Source of the DNA: Niallia taxi
Lineage (GTDB): Bacteria > Bacillota > Bacilli > Bacillales > Cytobacillaceae
DNA length: 64,000 nt
NCBI RefSeq assembly: GCF_004005475.1
Contig: NZ_RZTZ01000006.1
Coordinates: forward strand, 186,001-250,000
Direction: 5' to 3'
Below are positions 1 through 8,503 of the stretch, one piece after another (position 1 is the stretch's first letter; each line of letters starts with the position of its first letter). The notes under the pieces are model-generated. The model worked only from the letters and a program-made list of their open reading frames with translations, made no database searches and was not told the DNA's origin. The position numbers and the translations under genes are program-made.

Positions 1-660
1 TTCTTGTGTTGTCATGACAATTAATGGCCACATAAAATTATTCCATTGGTGTGTAAACAAGAAAATACTGACTGCAGCCAAAGTAGGCTTCATGGTTGGT
101 AACACTATCCTAAAAAATATATACAATTCCCCTGCCCCATCTATCCTAGCTGCTTCTAACAATGAATCTGGAATTCCCTTCATATTTTGCCTTATCAAAA
201 AAATGGCAAAAGGATAGCAAATTTGTGGTAAAAGAACTGCTCGGTAGGTGTTAATCCAATCTAATGAACCAAATACTTGGAATAATGGAATGATTGTTGC
301 TTGATATGGAATCATCATCGCAAGCAGGAAAGATGCAAAAATCAGATTATTTCCTTTAAATTTATATTTAGCAAAAGCATATCCTGCTGTCGAACAGACT
401 AATAAACTCATAAGTACATAAATAATGGAAATGACAGATGAATTTAGAACTGCTTGAACAATATCAATCGATTCACTTAAGTTTTTATAGTTCTCAAATA
501 AATAATTTCCTGGCACCAATTTAGGTGGAAAGGATAACACGTCCCCAGATGGGTTAGTAGCTCCTACTACCATCCAATAAAAAGGAGCTAGAGATATGAC
601 AACCCCTATTAGTAGAAAAATGTGTAAAGACGTTTTTTTCAGCAATTTATGATTTCCCAT
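1..660 (-). CDS. Carbohydrate ABC transporter permease, MalG/AraQ type (3' end cut by window)
   Basis: Inner membrane permease of a sugar ABC importer. The minus-strand frame opens at ATG 660 and is still open at base 1, so about 220 residues are visible and the C-terminus is missing. It starts with a short cytoplasmic tail (MGNHKLLKKTS), has hydrophobic segments, and carries the EAA loop (EAARIDGAGELYIFFRIVLP) that docks to the ATPase. The start codon overlaps the stop of the upstream permease (TAATG), so the two are translationally coupled. It forms an operon with the other permease and the binding protein. No ATPase gene is visible; such Bacillus systems often share one MsmX-type ATPase (family knowledge). 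Substrate cannot be told from sequence. Confidence 0.9.
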   Translation of the reverse strand, partial: MGNHKLLKKTSLHIFLLIGVVISLAPFYWMVVGATNPSGDVLSFPPKLVPGNYLFENYKNLSESIDIVQAVLNSSVISIIYVLMSLLVCSTAGYAFAKYKFKGNNLIFASFLLAMMIPYQATIIPLFQVFGSLDWINTYRAVLLPQICYPFAIFLIRQNMKGIPDSLLEAARIDGAGELYIFFRIVLPTMKPTLAAVSIFLFTHQWNNFMWPLIVMTTQE

Positions 661-1583
661 TAGTCATCCCTCACTACTTTAAATTGAATCCAAGAAAAGA
701 ATGCAATAAATATTACAATTACATAAGCAATCGCAGAAGCATATCCAAAGTCAAAGTAACCAAAGGCCTGGTTGTATAAGTAGTAGGTTAAAGTAAGTGT
801 CGCGTTGTTTGGTCCACCGCTTGTTAAATTATAAGGTTCATCAAACAATTGGAATGATCCAATTGTGGAGAGGATGAAAGTAAATAATAATACTGGCTTT
901 AGTTGTGGAATCGTTATCGCAAAAAATTTACGAATTGAGCCTGCACCATCAATACTAGCCGCTTCATACAGACTGTGGGGGATACTTTGCAGCCCTGCGA
1001 GAAGAATGACCATATTATACCCCGTCCATCTCCAGGTGGTGACAACAATTAAGGAAACCCTTGCCCAAAATGGATCCGTTAACCAACCAACCTTCTCCAA
1101 CCCAATCGAGGCCAATAAATAATTGATTAATCCATAATCTGTATTTAACATAAGAACAAATATGACAGACGCTGCAACTAACGAAGTAACAGCAGGAGTG
1201 AAAAAGGCTACTCTGTAAAAGCCTTTCATTTTTAGTAATGTTGAATTAAGGAAAACAGCTAATATAACTGCTATAAGCAACATAATTGGAACTTGGACGA
1301 TTAAAATAATGAATGTATTTCCCAAAGCTTTATAAAATAGAGGGTCGCTAAACAGTCTAGTGTAATTTGCCAAACCAGAAAATGTAAACTCCCCCATAAC
1401 CTTTGTCTTAAAGCTCAGTAAGAAGGAAGCGATAATTGGATAAACGGTAAAAGCTAAAAACAGCAGAAGAGCTGGCCCAACAAAGAAATAGGGTGTACTT
1501 TTAGTGGTAAGCAGCTTTTTCTTCTTTTTAGGCTGTATAACGGCTTCCGACTCCTCTTTTAAAGAACGACCTGTTTGCAACAT
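660..1583 (-). CDS. Carbohydrate ABC transporter permease, MalF/UgpA type
   Basis: About 307-residue membrane permease that pairs with the MalG-type partner downstream. A lysine-rich N-terminal tail precedes the first membrane helix (FVGPALLLFLAFTVYPIIAS), and the EAA loop (YEAASIDGAGSIRKFFAITI) sits near residue 210. Three start codons lie in a row, GTG 1589, ATG 1586 and ATG 1583. I chose 1583 because it gives 7 bases to the GGAGG site at 1591-1595, though 1586 is also possible. It lies 60 bp after the binding protein gene, from which it is separated by a strong hairpin, and it overlaps the next permease by one base. Confidence 0.92.
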   Translation of the reverse strand: MLQTGRSLKEESEAVIQPKKKKKLLTTKSTPYFFVGPALLLFLAFTVYPIIASFLLSFKTKVMGEFTFSGLANYTRLFSDPLFYKALGNTFIILIVQVPIMLLIAVILAVFLNSTLLKMKGFYRVAFFTPAVTSLVAASVIFVLMLNTDYGLINYLLASIGLEKVGWLTDPFWARVSLIVVTTWRWTGYNMVILLAGLQSIPHSLYEAASIDGAGSIRKFFAITIPQLKPVLLFTFILSTIGSFQLFDEPYNLTSGGPNNATLTLTYYLYNQAFGYFDFGYASAIAYVIVIFIAFFSWIQFKVVRDD

Positions 1584-1608
1584 CATCACTCCTCCAAATA
1601 GTTAGAAT

Positions 1609-1638
1609 TAGACTAGGCGGACTAGTCCGCCTAGTCTA
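1609..1638. promoter_or_regulatory. 30-bp perfect palindrome between binding protein and permease genes
   Basis: Bases 1609-1638 read the same on both strands (arms TAGACTAGGCGGACT). In RNA this is a 15-bp GC-rich stem with almost no loop, lying between two genes of one operon. No T-run follows on the minus strand. The likely role, by analogy with malE-malF, is to stabilise the binding protein message or to stop part of the transcripts, so that more binding protein than permease is made. Confidence 0.7.
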
Positions 1639-1647
1639 TTAGCTTTT

Positions 1648-2958
1648 TTATTCTGAGACTTCTATTCCTATTTGCTGCTTCGATTGCTTTTCCCCATCAA
1701 TTAACATTTGCTTCGCCGCTTTATCTTCTAGTAAAAACGCTTGAAATTCACTTGTCATGATTGATCTAACCTCTAGCTCAGCTGGAGCATGGTTAATCGG
1801 TTGAATGTCTGCTACTGTATCTGAAAAATTCTTAAAGAATGGTTTATTGTTAAAATACTCTTGGTTTTTCGTTAGGATTGGACTATCATATGCTTCTAAT
1901 AATGATGGGAATAACCCTCTATTTGTTAATCCTAGAATTTGCGAATCCACATCAGTTGTTGCAAATTCTGCAAACACGTAAGCAGCTACTTTATTCTCAG
2001 ACGAACTTGGGATCGCTAAAGCAGATCCTCCATCATTTGCAGCCCTAACTCCACCCTCATCAACAGCTGGAAGTCTAAACATATCCCACTTACCTGCCAA
2101 TTCGGGCATCTGTTCTAGCATAGTTCCACTCCACCATACAGCCCCTGGATGTGACGCAACTTCACTGTTTTTCATCGCAGCTACTTGACCATCCCAGTTA
2201 GTTGTATAGGTAATAATCCCTGCATCCTTCATTTTTTGGATGATAGCAGCTGCCTTCTCTGCTTCAGGTGAAGTAAGATCTAGCTTTCCATCTTCCGTAA
2301 AATAATATTTACCTTGTTGTTGCAGCATAATCCGCAAAAGCGCCTCACTATCAGTGCCTAAAAATGCCTTGCCTGTATGGGCAACTACTTTCTTACCAGC
2401 TTCAATATAGTCATCCCATGTTTCGATACTTTCAGGATCTATCCCTACTTCCTCAAAAATATCTTTGCGATAAATTACGCCTACTGGACCCAAGTCTCTT
2501 GGTGCAGCGATAATGTTACCGTCTTGATCCTTCAAACCTTCCACCTTAGAAGTCGAAAACTTATCTTCATGCTCGCTATAACCTAGCTTACTAAGATTTG
2601 TGAAAGCATCAGGAAATTTATTAGTAAATGAATGAACACGATTATTTTCAACCTGGACTAAATCAGGTAAACCACTACCACCACTTGATAATCCAGCACT
2701 TAGTTTTTGATACACTTGGTCTACACCTAAATTTTCCACTGTTACTTTTACATTTGGATAAATCTTGTTAAACGCAGGTGTTACATCTTTTTCTAAGTAA
2801 TTGGCTTCTAGCGCCCATGCCCATACAGTAACTTCCCCTTTTACATCCTCTGGGTTTTCTGGAATGGTCAAATCTTCAGAATTCGATGCACTATTACTAC
2901 AGGCACCTAGTATTAAAGACATCATCATGAAAAAACTAATAAACCAATACTTTCTCAC
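1648..2958 (-). CDS. Extracellular sugar-binding lipoprotein of ABC transporter
   Basis: 436-residue solute-binding protein of the MalE/UgpB type (cluster 1). It has a lipoprotein signal peptide with lipobox LGAC (Cys about residue 20), followed by a Ser/Asn-rich linker and the binding domain starting at GEVTVWAW. It would be anchored on the outer face of the membrane and deliver sugar to the two downstream permeases. The start is a GTG at 2956-2958, preceded by AAGGGGAG at a good distance. It is the first gene of the operon, and its promoter region holds a cre site and a large inverted repeat. A divergent AraC-type gene is the likely regulator. Confidence 0.92.
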   Translation of the reverse strand: MRKYWFISFFMMMSLILGACSNSASNSEDLTIPENPEDVKGEVTVWAWALEANYLEKDVTPAFNKIYPNVKVTVENLGVDQVYQKLSAGLSSGGSGLPDLVQVENNRVHSFTNKFPDAFTNLSKLGYSEHEDKFSTSKVEGLKDQDGNIIAAPRDLGPVGVIYRKDIFEEVGIDPESIETWDDYIEAGKKVVAHTGKAFLGTDSEALLRIMLQQQGKYYFTEDGKLDLTSPEAEKAAAIIQKMKDAGIITYTTNWDGQVAAMKNSEVASHPGAVWWSGTMLEQMPELAGKWDMFRLPAVDEGGVRAANDGGSALAIPSSSENKVAAYVFAEFATTDVDSQILGLTNRGLFPSLLEAYDSPILTKNQEYFNNKPFFKNFSDTVADIQPINHAPAELEVRSIMTSEFQAFLLEDKAAKQMLIDGEKQSKQQIGIEVSE

Positions 2959-2988
2959 TTGTCACTCACTCCCCTTAATGTTTAGAAC

Positions 2989-3017
2989 ATAATACCCTTG
3001 TAATGGATACGTTTTCA
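2989..3017 (-). promoter_or_regulatory. Candidate sigma-A promoter of the sugar ABC operon
   Basis: On the minus strand a -10 TATTAT (2989-2994) is 17 bp from a weak -35 TGAAAA (3012-3017). The poor -35 suggests activator dependence. The cre site covers the -35. Confidence 0.45.
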
Positions 3018-3018
3018 T
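3004..3018 (-). promoter_or_regulatory. cre site (CcpA operator) inside a large inverted repeat
   Basis: ATGAAAACGTATCCA on the minus strand fits the cre consensus WTGNAANCGNWNNCW at every position. It sits in the loop between the arms of an imperfect inverted repeat: 2991-3005 AATACCCTTGTAATG and 3033-3048, whose reverse complement is AATACCCCTTGTAATG, with one bulged base. Overlap with the -35 predicts catabolite repression of the ABC operon. Confidence 0.65.
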
Positions 3019-3288
3019 TTTAAAATAATCAGCATTACAAGGGGTATTGGTTAGAATTATATATTTATTCAGAATGTTTTTATGGTAGATTTTCCACTAA
3101 AATGGTACTTAATCATTTTTATAAATCTATTTTTTCAAGTGGCGTACTTTTCCATGACCGTCTTAAAGGATACCTTGTGTTCTCACCGAATATCTCTTTC
3201 ATATTCTCCCTAGTTTGAGCAAACTGTTTTTAACCGTAAAACTGTGCTTTAACAAATTTCACTAAAGATAGTTAAGGGGGATTTTATA

Positions 3289-4554
3289 ATGGATCAAACA
3301 TTCAGAGAAATTGGTTTGGAATTTGGCTGCACTCTAATTAATGAGACAACGAATATCCCAATCTCAGTTCTAGACAAACAAGGTAAATTGATACTACATT
3401 ATTCATCTAACCTACCTCATAATCCAACGTTTTCTTCCTATGAGGAGCATTTAAAAAGCATCAATCTATCAGAAAAAGAGAAAACACTTCCGATAATGTG
3501 TTCAACTATATTTCAAGAACAGTTCGTTCTAATTCCTATTGTTCAAAACCATACGTACATCGGAACAATATTCTTAGGCCCAACAGTATTCGCAAATCCT
3601 TCAGAAGTAATGTTAAACAACAGATTTAAAGCAAATGATTTAGGCGAACTCACCCCCAAAGTAAAAGACTATCTTTATACCTTGCCTGTTATAAGTAAAT
3701 GGAAGTTAATTAAATCAAGTATTCTTCTTTCTTATGTTTTATTTAAAGAAAAATTTGACATAAGCGAAATAATGGAAATAAATCTCTATTCAATAGATAG
3801 TTTCCATCAACACCACGTATCAGACAAAAGTATTTCAGATTTACGTCAAAACTCCTCCTTTCATCACGACCCTGCTGCAGAAAAGAAATTGTATCAATAT
3901 ATTACGGATGGAAATAAAGAAGATTTAATCATCTATTATAAAGCCTTTCATCGAAGGTCCGATTTTGAATTTGGAGTATTGTCAAAGCAATGTGAAATTA
4001 GAAGTCATAAGAACTTAAAAATAGCAGGGATTACCCTAGCTACTCGAGCGGCAATTGCTGGTGGTTTAAATCCTGAAATTGCTTATACGTTAGGAGATAA
4101 ATATATTCAAGATATTGAAGAACTTCATTCGATTAATGAGGTTGAGACACTTACTGAAAGTGCCTATTTGGACTTTGCTGAAAGAGTATATAAAGGTAAA
4201 AGACAGCAAAGTTCCAAAACAATAAGTGATTGCAAACATTACATATTTAAATATATATACGAAAATATTTCTCTCGCTGTCCTTGCTGACTATGTCTCCA
4301 TGAATCCAAAATATCTTTCAAACTTATTTAAAAAAGAGGTTGGGATTTCAGTTACGGAATATATTCAGCAATCTAAAATTGATGAAGCAATAAAATTAAT
4401 GATATTTTCTAATTACTCTTTATCAGAAATATATACCCTGCTTAATTTTACCGATCAAAGCTATTTCACTAAGGTGTTCAAAAAGTTTACAGGTTTTACA
4501 CCAAAACAATACATAAAAAATAACATCGGAAAGGAAAAAAATCTTAATTTCTGA
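3289..4554 (+). CDS. AraC-family transcriptional regulator with N-terminal sensor domain
   Basis: 421-residue regulator. About residues 320-415 form an AraC-type double helix-turn-helix (ISLAVLADYVSMNPKYLSNL, then LLNFTDQSYFTKVFKKFTG). The N-terminal 300 residues start like a ligand-sensing domain (TTNIPISVLDKQGKLILHYS). The part just before the DNA-binding domain (RSHKNLKIAGITLATRAAIA) resembles the linker of YSIRK-type AraC regulators, by my recollection only. The start is set by AAGGGGG about 9 bp upstream. Being divergent from the sugar ABC operon, it most likely activates that operon. It ends before a strong terminator. Confidence 0.88.
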   Translation: MDQTFREIGLEFGCTLINETTNIPISVLDKQGKLILHYSSNLPHNPTFSSYEEHLKSINLSEKEKTLPIMCSTIFQEQFVLIPIVQNHTYIGTIFLGPTVFANPSEVMLNNRFKANDLGELTPKVKDYLYTLPVISKWKLIKSSILLSYVLFKEKFDISEIMEINLYSIDSFHQHHVSDKSISDLRQNSSFHHDPAAEKKLYQYITDGNKEDLIIYYKAFHRRSDFEFGVLSKQCEIRSHKNLKIAGITLATRAAIAGGLNPEIAYTLGDKYIQDIEELHSINEVETLTESAYLDFAERVYKGKRQQSSKTISDCKHYIFKYIYENISLAVLADYVSMNPKYLSNLFKKEVGISVTEYIQQSKIDEAIKLMIFSNYSLSEIYTLLNFTDQSYFTKVFKKFTGFTPKQYIKNNIGKEKNLNF

Positions 4555-4702
4555 TTCGAATTTTCTCTCTTTAAATATTGTGGATCAATCAAAGAAATAA
4601 CATAATGTCTCTTAAGAACTAGATTGTTTTCTGTAGAGGCAGTGACATACAAGCAATAAATTAATCAGGAAAAACTTTGTACGGAAGCGATAAAACCGTA
4701 AA

Positions 4703-4747
4703 AAAATAACCGTCTAAATCCCTATATATTAGGGATTAGACGGTTTT
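4703..4747 (+). terminator. Rho-independent terminator after the AraC gene
   Basis: Arms 4708-4724 (AACCGTCTAAATCCCTA) and 4730-4746 pair over about 16 bp with one bulge. A-run before and T-run after, so it may work in both directions. Confidence 0.85.
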
Positions 4748-5082
4748 GCTGCCAAATTTACTTAAGCATTAAATGATAAAAGGTAACACATTCCCTCAAT
4801 TTGAATATATGATGGACTTTTTTATCTTTTTAGGTTGATTTCGCTTTAGATAGTTACACTTTATTATTTAATGAAGTGGGGGAGAATGTATTAAACCTTA
4901 AAGGAGATTTTATGTTTTTAATAATATTTTCTTGAAATATATCACGGAGCAAGTGTATTTAATTAAGCTTTTCATTTAATCACCTATCTTTATTTATAAG
5001 CTTTATACCGAATCGTAGTATTCTCAGCAATACTAGCAATTTAAAAGAGGTAGAGGAATGATCCCCTACCAGACTAAGATCT
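4748..5082. other. Spacer without recognised gene
   Basis: AT-rich sequence without a convincing reading frame. A ribosome-site-like AAAGGAG near 4900 precedes only a seven-codon frame. I see no further motif. Confidence 0.4.
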
Positions 5083-5358
5083 TTATTCTTTTACAGCATC
5101 CTTCAATTTTTTTCCTGCTTTAAAGGAAGGTGCTCTACTTGCTGCAATTTCTATTTCTTCACCAGTTTGCGGGTTACGACCCTTTCTAGCTGCACGTTCG
5201 CTAACAGAGAAAGCACCAAATCCTAAGATTTCTACTTTTCCACCATTTTTCAATGCTTTTGTGATTGTTTCCATTACGGAGTCAACTACTCTAGTTGAGT
5301 CTTTTTTTGATAGTTCAGAGCTTTCAGCTACTGCATTAATAAGTTCTGTTTTGTTCAT
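5083..5358 (-). CDS. HU-family DNA-binding protein (HBsu-like)
   Basis: 91-residue nucleoid protein of the usual HU length. It shows the HU N-terminus [12 protein letters not shown] and the DNA-binding arm signature [14 protein letters not shown] with its conserved Pro, ending in [12 protein letters not shown]. It bends DNA non-specifically as a homodimer. The middle part ([19 protein letters not shown]) differs enough from B. subtilis HBsu, as I remember it, that this may be a second HU copy rather than the main one. AGGAGG lies 7-8 bp before the ATG. A sigma-A promoter is visible upstream and the gene is monocistronic. Confidence 0.95.
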   Translation of the reverse strand: MNKTELINAVAESSELSKKDSTRVVDSVMETITKALKNGGKVEILGFGAFSVSERAARKGRNPQTGEEIEIAASRAPSFKAGKKLKDAVKE

Positions 5359-5441
5359 AAATATTTACCTCCTAAAAATCAGTCCTCCAAATAGGACTAT
5401 CAGTATTTCACAAACTTTTTTAATTCTCAATTATTAAGCTA

Positions 5442-5470
5442 ATTAGAGCCTTATCAAAATGTGTTGTCAA
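5442..5470 (-). promoter_or_regulatory. Sigma-A promoter of the HU gene
   Basis: Minus strand TTGACA (5465-5470), 17-bp spacer, TCTAAT (5442-5447). The -35 is a perfect consensus. Confidence 0.7.
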
Positions 5471-5540
5471 AAGTGACATTATATTTAGTATATGAGATGT
5501 CCTCTTATGGAACAAAAGCCCCCAATAATTCAATAAGGGA

Positions 5541-5572
5541 AGGGCGACAACTATTACTTTAGCTGTCGCCCT
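5541..5572 (-). terminator. Hairpin after the FtsW-like gene
   Basis: AGGGCGACA (5541-5549) pairs with TGTCGCCCT (5564-5572). The T-run is better on the plus strand, but the gene it follows is on the minus strand, where the tail is TTCCCTTATT. Probably terminates the sigma/PadR/FtsW operon. Confidence 0.6.
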
Positions 5573-5596
5573 TTTTAAGCAATTACATGTTCGACT

Positions 5597-6928
5597 TTAA
5601 CTTTTAATTTCATCTGCAATCGTGGGTTCTACAAGATCTTTTCTTCGATAAACATTTAAAATGAGTCCTAAAACAGCAGCGTAAAAGAGTATCGCACTGC
5701 CTCCATAACTAATAAAAGGCAGAGAAATTCCCATAATAGGCACGACTCCAAAGCTCATTAAGATGTTCCAGGTAGTAGGAACCGCAAACAATGTAGCACC
5801 ACCTATTACAATCAATCTCCCATAGAGGTCCTGTGTTTTAAACGCATTTTTTGAGATCCTTGAAATAAATATCAGTAGGATCAAACATAGAACAAATCCG
5901 AAAGCCCAACCAAAAGAATAGACGAGGAAAGGAAAAGCAAAATCTGTATGTGATTCTGGTAACAATTGAAAATTCAACTCGTTGGAAAGTCCGTTACCGA
6001 ACCATCCCGCTTCTGAAAGGACATTCCTAACCGCATTATACATATATCCTGCTCCATTTGAATCGGCAGTAGGGTTTATAAAAGCAGATAATCTAGTTAA
6101 CAAATAACTTTGACGTGAGGTCATGTAGAACATAATAATGAAAATAATACCAGCCATTAGATTTGTTAGGATCAGATTTACAGCTAATTTCTTATGGATT
6201 CGAGCGAAAGCAAACATCCCAAGTATGCAGAAGAAGTAAATAATACTAACCATAAAGTCTGGCACCATCATGTAGAGCGAGATGGGAATCCAAAATAAAA
6301 CAAAAAGTAAACCTTGTTTATTCCAACTACGAAACTCATTTATTTTGTTAAAGATACCAGTCCAAGCAAGAAAAAAGAAAAATAAGCTCATCATGGTTCC
6401 ATCGACCGTCAGGCCTGGGAGGGAAACCCACTTCTTTGCTCCGTTGGTCATAATTCCAAAAAGATGAAGATATATATGGATCAATAGACCTATCGCATAA
6501 AAGTATATCCATCCGTTCTTTAATTTTTGGTAATCAAAGAAATGGAATCCAATGATTACAAGAATAGCCAGAGTGTACCAAATTGTCTGTCTCCCCATAA
6601 AATAGGTACCTGATAGGGAAAATTCAGGAATTCCATCAACTAACGGGAGAAAACTAATACCAGCAAAAAGAACAAATAACACAATTAGAACCCAATCCAT
6701 TTTCGGCTTATGTAGGGGATTTAATCTCTCCCCAATAGTAAAAGGATTTCCCATTTCTTGAATCGCCTTTTCCTCTGCATCCTCTTTAGAAAACCCTCTC
6801 TTTTTGTAAGATTGACTTAACTCTTGCAGATGATGAATAAGCTCTTTTTTTATCTTGTTGTGGGCTTGCTTAGATTTCACTTTGGAAGTTACTTTATTTA
6901 AAAATTCTTCAAATTTGGAAGAACTCAT
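5597..6928 (-). CDS. FtsW/RodA/SpoVE-family membrane protein with permease-prefix domain
   Basis: 443-residue SEDS-family protein. The first 80 residues form a soluble helical domain (KKELIHHLQELSQSYKKRGF, EDAEEKAIQEMGNPFTIGERL) of the permease-prefix/DUF1700-like kind that FtsW and RodA themselves lack. Ten or so membrane helices follow, ending in the SEDS signature FGVVPIMGISLPFISYGGSA. SEDS proteins polymerise peptidoglycan. A gene placed last in a sigma-PadR operon suggests a stress- or envelope-linked variant rather than the division enzyme. Its ATG overlaps the PadR stop (ATGA). Confidence 0.9.
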   Translation of the reverse strand: MSSSKFEEFLNKVTSKVKSKQAHNKIKKELIHHLQELSQSYKKRGFSKEDAEEKAIQEMGNPFTIGERLNPLHKPKMDWVLIVLFVLFAGISFLPLVDGIPEFSLSGTYFMGRQTIWYTLAILVIIGFHFFDYQKLKNGWIYFYAIGLLIHIYLHLFGIMTNGAKKWVSLPGLTVDGTMMSLFFFFLAWTGIFNKINEFRSWNKQGLLFVLFWIPISLYMMVPDFMVSIIYFFCILGMFAFARIHKKLAVNLILTNLMAGIIFIIMFYMTSRQSYLLTRLSAFINPTADSNGAGYMYNAVRNVLSEAGWFGNGLSNELNFQLLPESHTDFAFPFLVYSFGWAFGFVLCLILLIFISRISKNAFKTQDLYGRLIVIGGATLFAVPTTWNILMSFGVVPIMGISLPFISYGGSAILFYAAVLGLILNVYRRKDLVEPTIADEIKS

Positions 6929-7359
6929 AAGGACGCCTCCTCTAGTAAGTGTTTAAGGGATAACTCTTGTTTTGATTTATCTTGTTTATAGGTAGCTAAG
7001 TATTTTCCCCCTTTGGAATTTAATGAGTAATATTTCTTTTTGTTTATCCATTTTGAATGAAGAATTTCTTTATTTTCTAGTAGATGTAAAAGTGAATAAA
7101 GCTGCCCTTCATTTTTTTGGAAAGTATGTTCACTTTTTTGAAAAAGTTGGGTAGAAATATTGTAGCCATCCTTTGATTCATGCTGAACCGATTCTAATAT
7201 AGCTATGATGGTTTCTATTTTCCAGGAATGAAATGGTGATTGAGATTGTCTCATACGAATGGATTCTTTCACCGCATTTTTTCTTTCATTGGAAAAAGAA
7301 AAATCCTTGAAAATTGATTTTTTCATCGAACTCTTCAGGTTAGTAAATGGATCATTCAT
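6925..7359 (-). CDS. PadR-like winged-helix regulator
   Basis: 144-residue protein. An N-terminal extension of about 45 residues is followed by a PadR-type winged helix. Visible parts are EGQLYSLLHLLENKEILHSK (recognition helix region) and the wing KKKYYSLNSKGGKYLATY. PadR proteins usually repress an adjacent gene and act as dimers. It lies 3 bp after the sigma gene, whose last codons supply the GAGGAGG site, and overlaps the FtsW-like gene by 4 bp. The three are therefore one operon. PadR genes are commonly paired with membrane proteins that carry the permease-prefix domain, which fits here. Confidence 0.82.
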   Translation of the reverse strand: MNDPFTNLKSSMKKSIFKDFSFSNERKNAVKESIRMRQSQSPFHSWKIETIIAILESVQHESKDGYNISTQLFQKSEHTFQKNEGQLYSLLHLLENKEILHSKWINKKKYYSLNSKGGKYLATYKQDKSKQELSLKHLLEEASL

Positions 7360-7362
7360 CTC

Positions 7363-7914
7363 CTAAACCTCCTCAATCATCTTGTCTTTTAATAATTCTT
7401 TTGCACGCTTTAACCTAGTTTTTATTGTATTTATATTTACTGACGTAATCTTGCTTATTTCGGCTAAAGATAGTTCTTCATAATAATGCAAAAATACTAC
7501 TTCTCTGTACTTTAGAGGTAAATTCATGACAGCATTTGTTAAGATGTTTCCTTCACTATTCGCGATAATCTCTTCTTCAACCTGTTTTGATTTCGAAGGT
7601 ATATAATCCAAAATTTTATCGCTAAGCGTTATTTTGCGATAATGCCAGCTTCTTAAATAGTCCTTACAATGATTACTAGCAATACGATATACCCATGTTT
7701 TTAGTGTTGCCTGCTGATTAAACTGATTTAACTTTTCATAACATTTTATAAATATCTCCTGTGTTAAATCTTCTGCTGTCGTTCGATTTTTAACATATGT
7801 ATATACTAGATGCAGGATATCATCGCTATATTCTTGCATTAATTGATCAATTATTTCCTCTCTCTCAAGCAACATACTTTCATCTGTCACCGCCAGTTGT
7901 TTTAGTCCATTCAT
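7363..7914 (-). CDS. ECF-type RNA polymerase sigma factor
   Basis: 183-residue sigma-70 family protein of ECF size. Region 2 is seen at about residues 28-92 (DLTQEIFIKCYEKLNQFNQQ, then TWVYRIASNHCKDYLR). Region 4 is at about 128-178 (LPLKYREVVFLHYYEELSLA, then INTIKTRLKRAKELL). There is no anti-sigma gene beside it; the next genes are a PadR regulator and an FtsW-like protein. A possible ECF-type promoter lies just upstream and may be autoregulated. The start has AGAGGGTGAT about 8-10 bp upstream. Confidence 0.92.
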   Translation of the reverse strand: MNGLKQLAVTDESMLLEREEIIDQLMQEYSDDILHLVYTYVKNRTTAEDLTQEIFIKCYEKLNQFNQQATLKTWVYRIASNHCKDYLRSWHYRKITLSDKILDYIPSKSKQVEEEIIANSEGNILTNAVMNLPLKYREVVFLHYYEELSLAEISKITSVNINTIKTRLKRAKELLKDKMIEEV

Positions 7915-7941
7915 CTTGTTATCACCCTCTCACATATAATA

Positions 7942-7967
7942 GACGTAGCTAACCTTCATTTGGTTTG
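7942..7967 (-). promoter_or_regulatory. Possible ECF-type autoregulatory promoter
   Basis: Minus strand CAAACC (7962-7967), 16 bp, CGTC (7942-7945), which fits the usual AAC-N16-CGT layout of ECF promoters. Confidence 0.35.
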
Positions 7968-8053
7968 AAAAATATTGGATTTTTATGAGCTTCTATAATC
8001 TAAGGTATAAATGGAAAAAAGACCAACCTCTTATCGGATTAAAACTTTAGTAA

Positions 8054-8078
8054 AAAGAAAAAACCACCTACAGGTGGT
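8054..8078 (-). terminator. Terminator behind a small membrane-peptide remnant
   Basis: ACCACCT (8063-8069) pairs with AGGTGGT (8072-8078); on the minus strand a T-rich tail (TTTTTTCTTTTT) follows. Confidence 0.7.
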
Positions 8079-8080
8079 CA

Positions 8081-8221
8081 TTAAAACAGTTTATTTAAAC
8101 CTATGAAACGAAAATACAATGCTATTACATAATTGACAATAATAAATACTGCATTGATTTTAAGCATAAATGCAAAGAAACCTTTGTCTTTAAACTTTAA
8201 TAACAAATAAAGAATAGCCAT
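8081..8221 (-). pseudogene. 46-residue hydrophobic reading frame, probably a C-terminal remnant
   Basis: The frame encodes MAILYLLLKFKDKGFFAFML and then a second hydrophobic stretch (INAVFIIVNYVIALYF), ending three bases before a terminator. It has no ribosome site, and the frame is open further upstream only to a stop near 8239. This fits the last two membrane helices of a decayed membrane protein better than an independent gene. Family not recognised. Confidence 0.35.
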
Positions 8222-8422
8222 TATCAATACAAGAATATATTAAGGTGCTATTGCTAACTTTGAATATAGATCTGGTAACATCATTTGTCTTTCACCTTAC
8301 TATGTTGTATCTTCTCTTTGCTTGGTATTATAGCTCTAATCTTCTTCTTTGGATACATAATCTCATTGAATGCCTATTCCACTATCCTGCAATGTTTGTG
8401 ACACAAGAAGGCTTCTCTTCAG

Positions 8423-8441
8423 TTATTACATGAATGCTGCC
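8423..8441 (+). repeat. Dispersed repeat core, copy 1
   Basis: TTATTACATGAATGCTGCC. One of five related cores in this window (others at 9957, 12837, 36041, 45563), all on the plus strand and all in gene-free DNA. Confidence 0.55.
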
Positions 8442-8503
8442 ATGATAGCTACAATAGAAAAAGGCCTCCCATTATTAAATGGAAAGAACCCGTTAGCTTA
8501 TAA

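Noticed and set aside
8245-8433. 62-codon hydrophobic plus-strand frame
   Set aside because: It lacks a ribosome site and runs into a repeat copy; composition explains the hydrophobicity.
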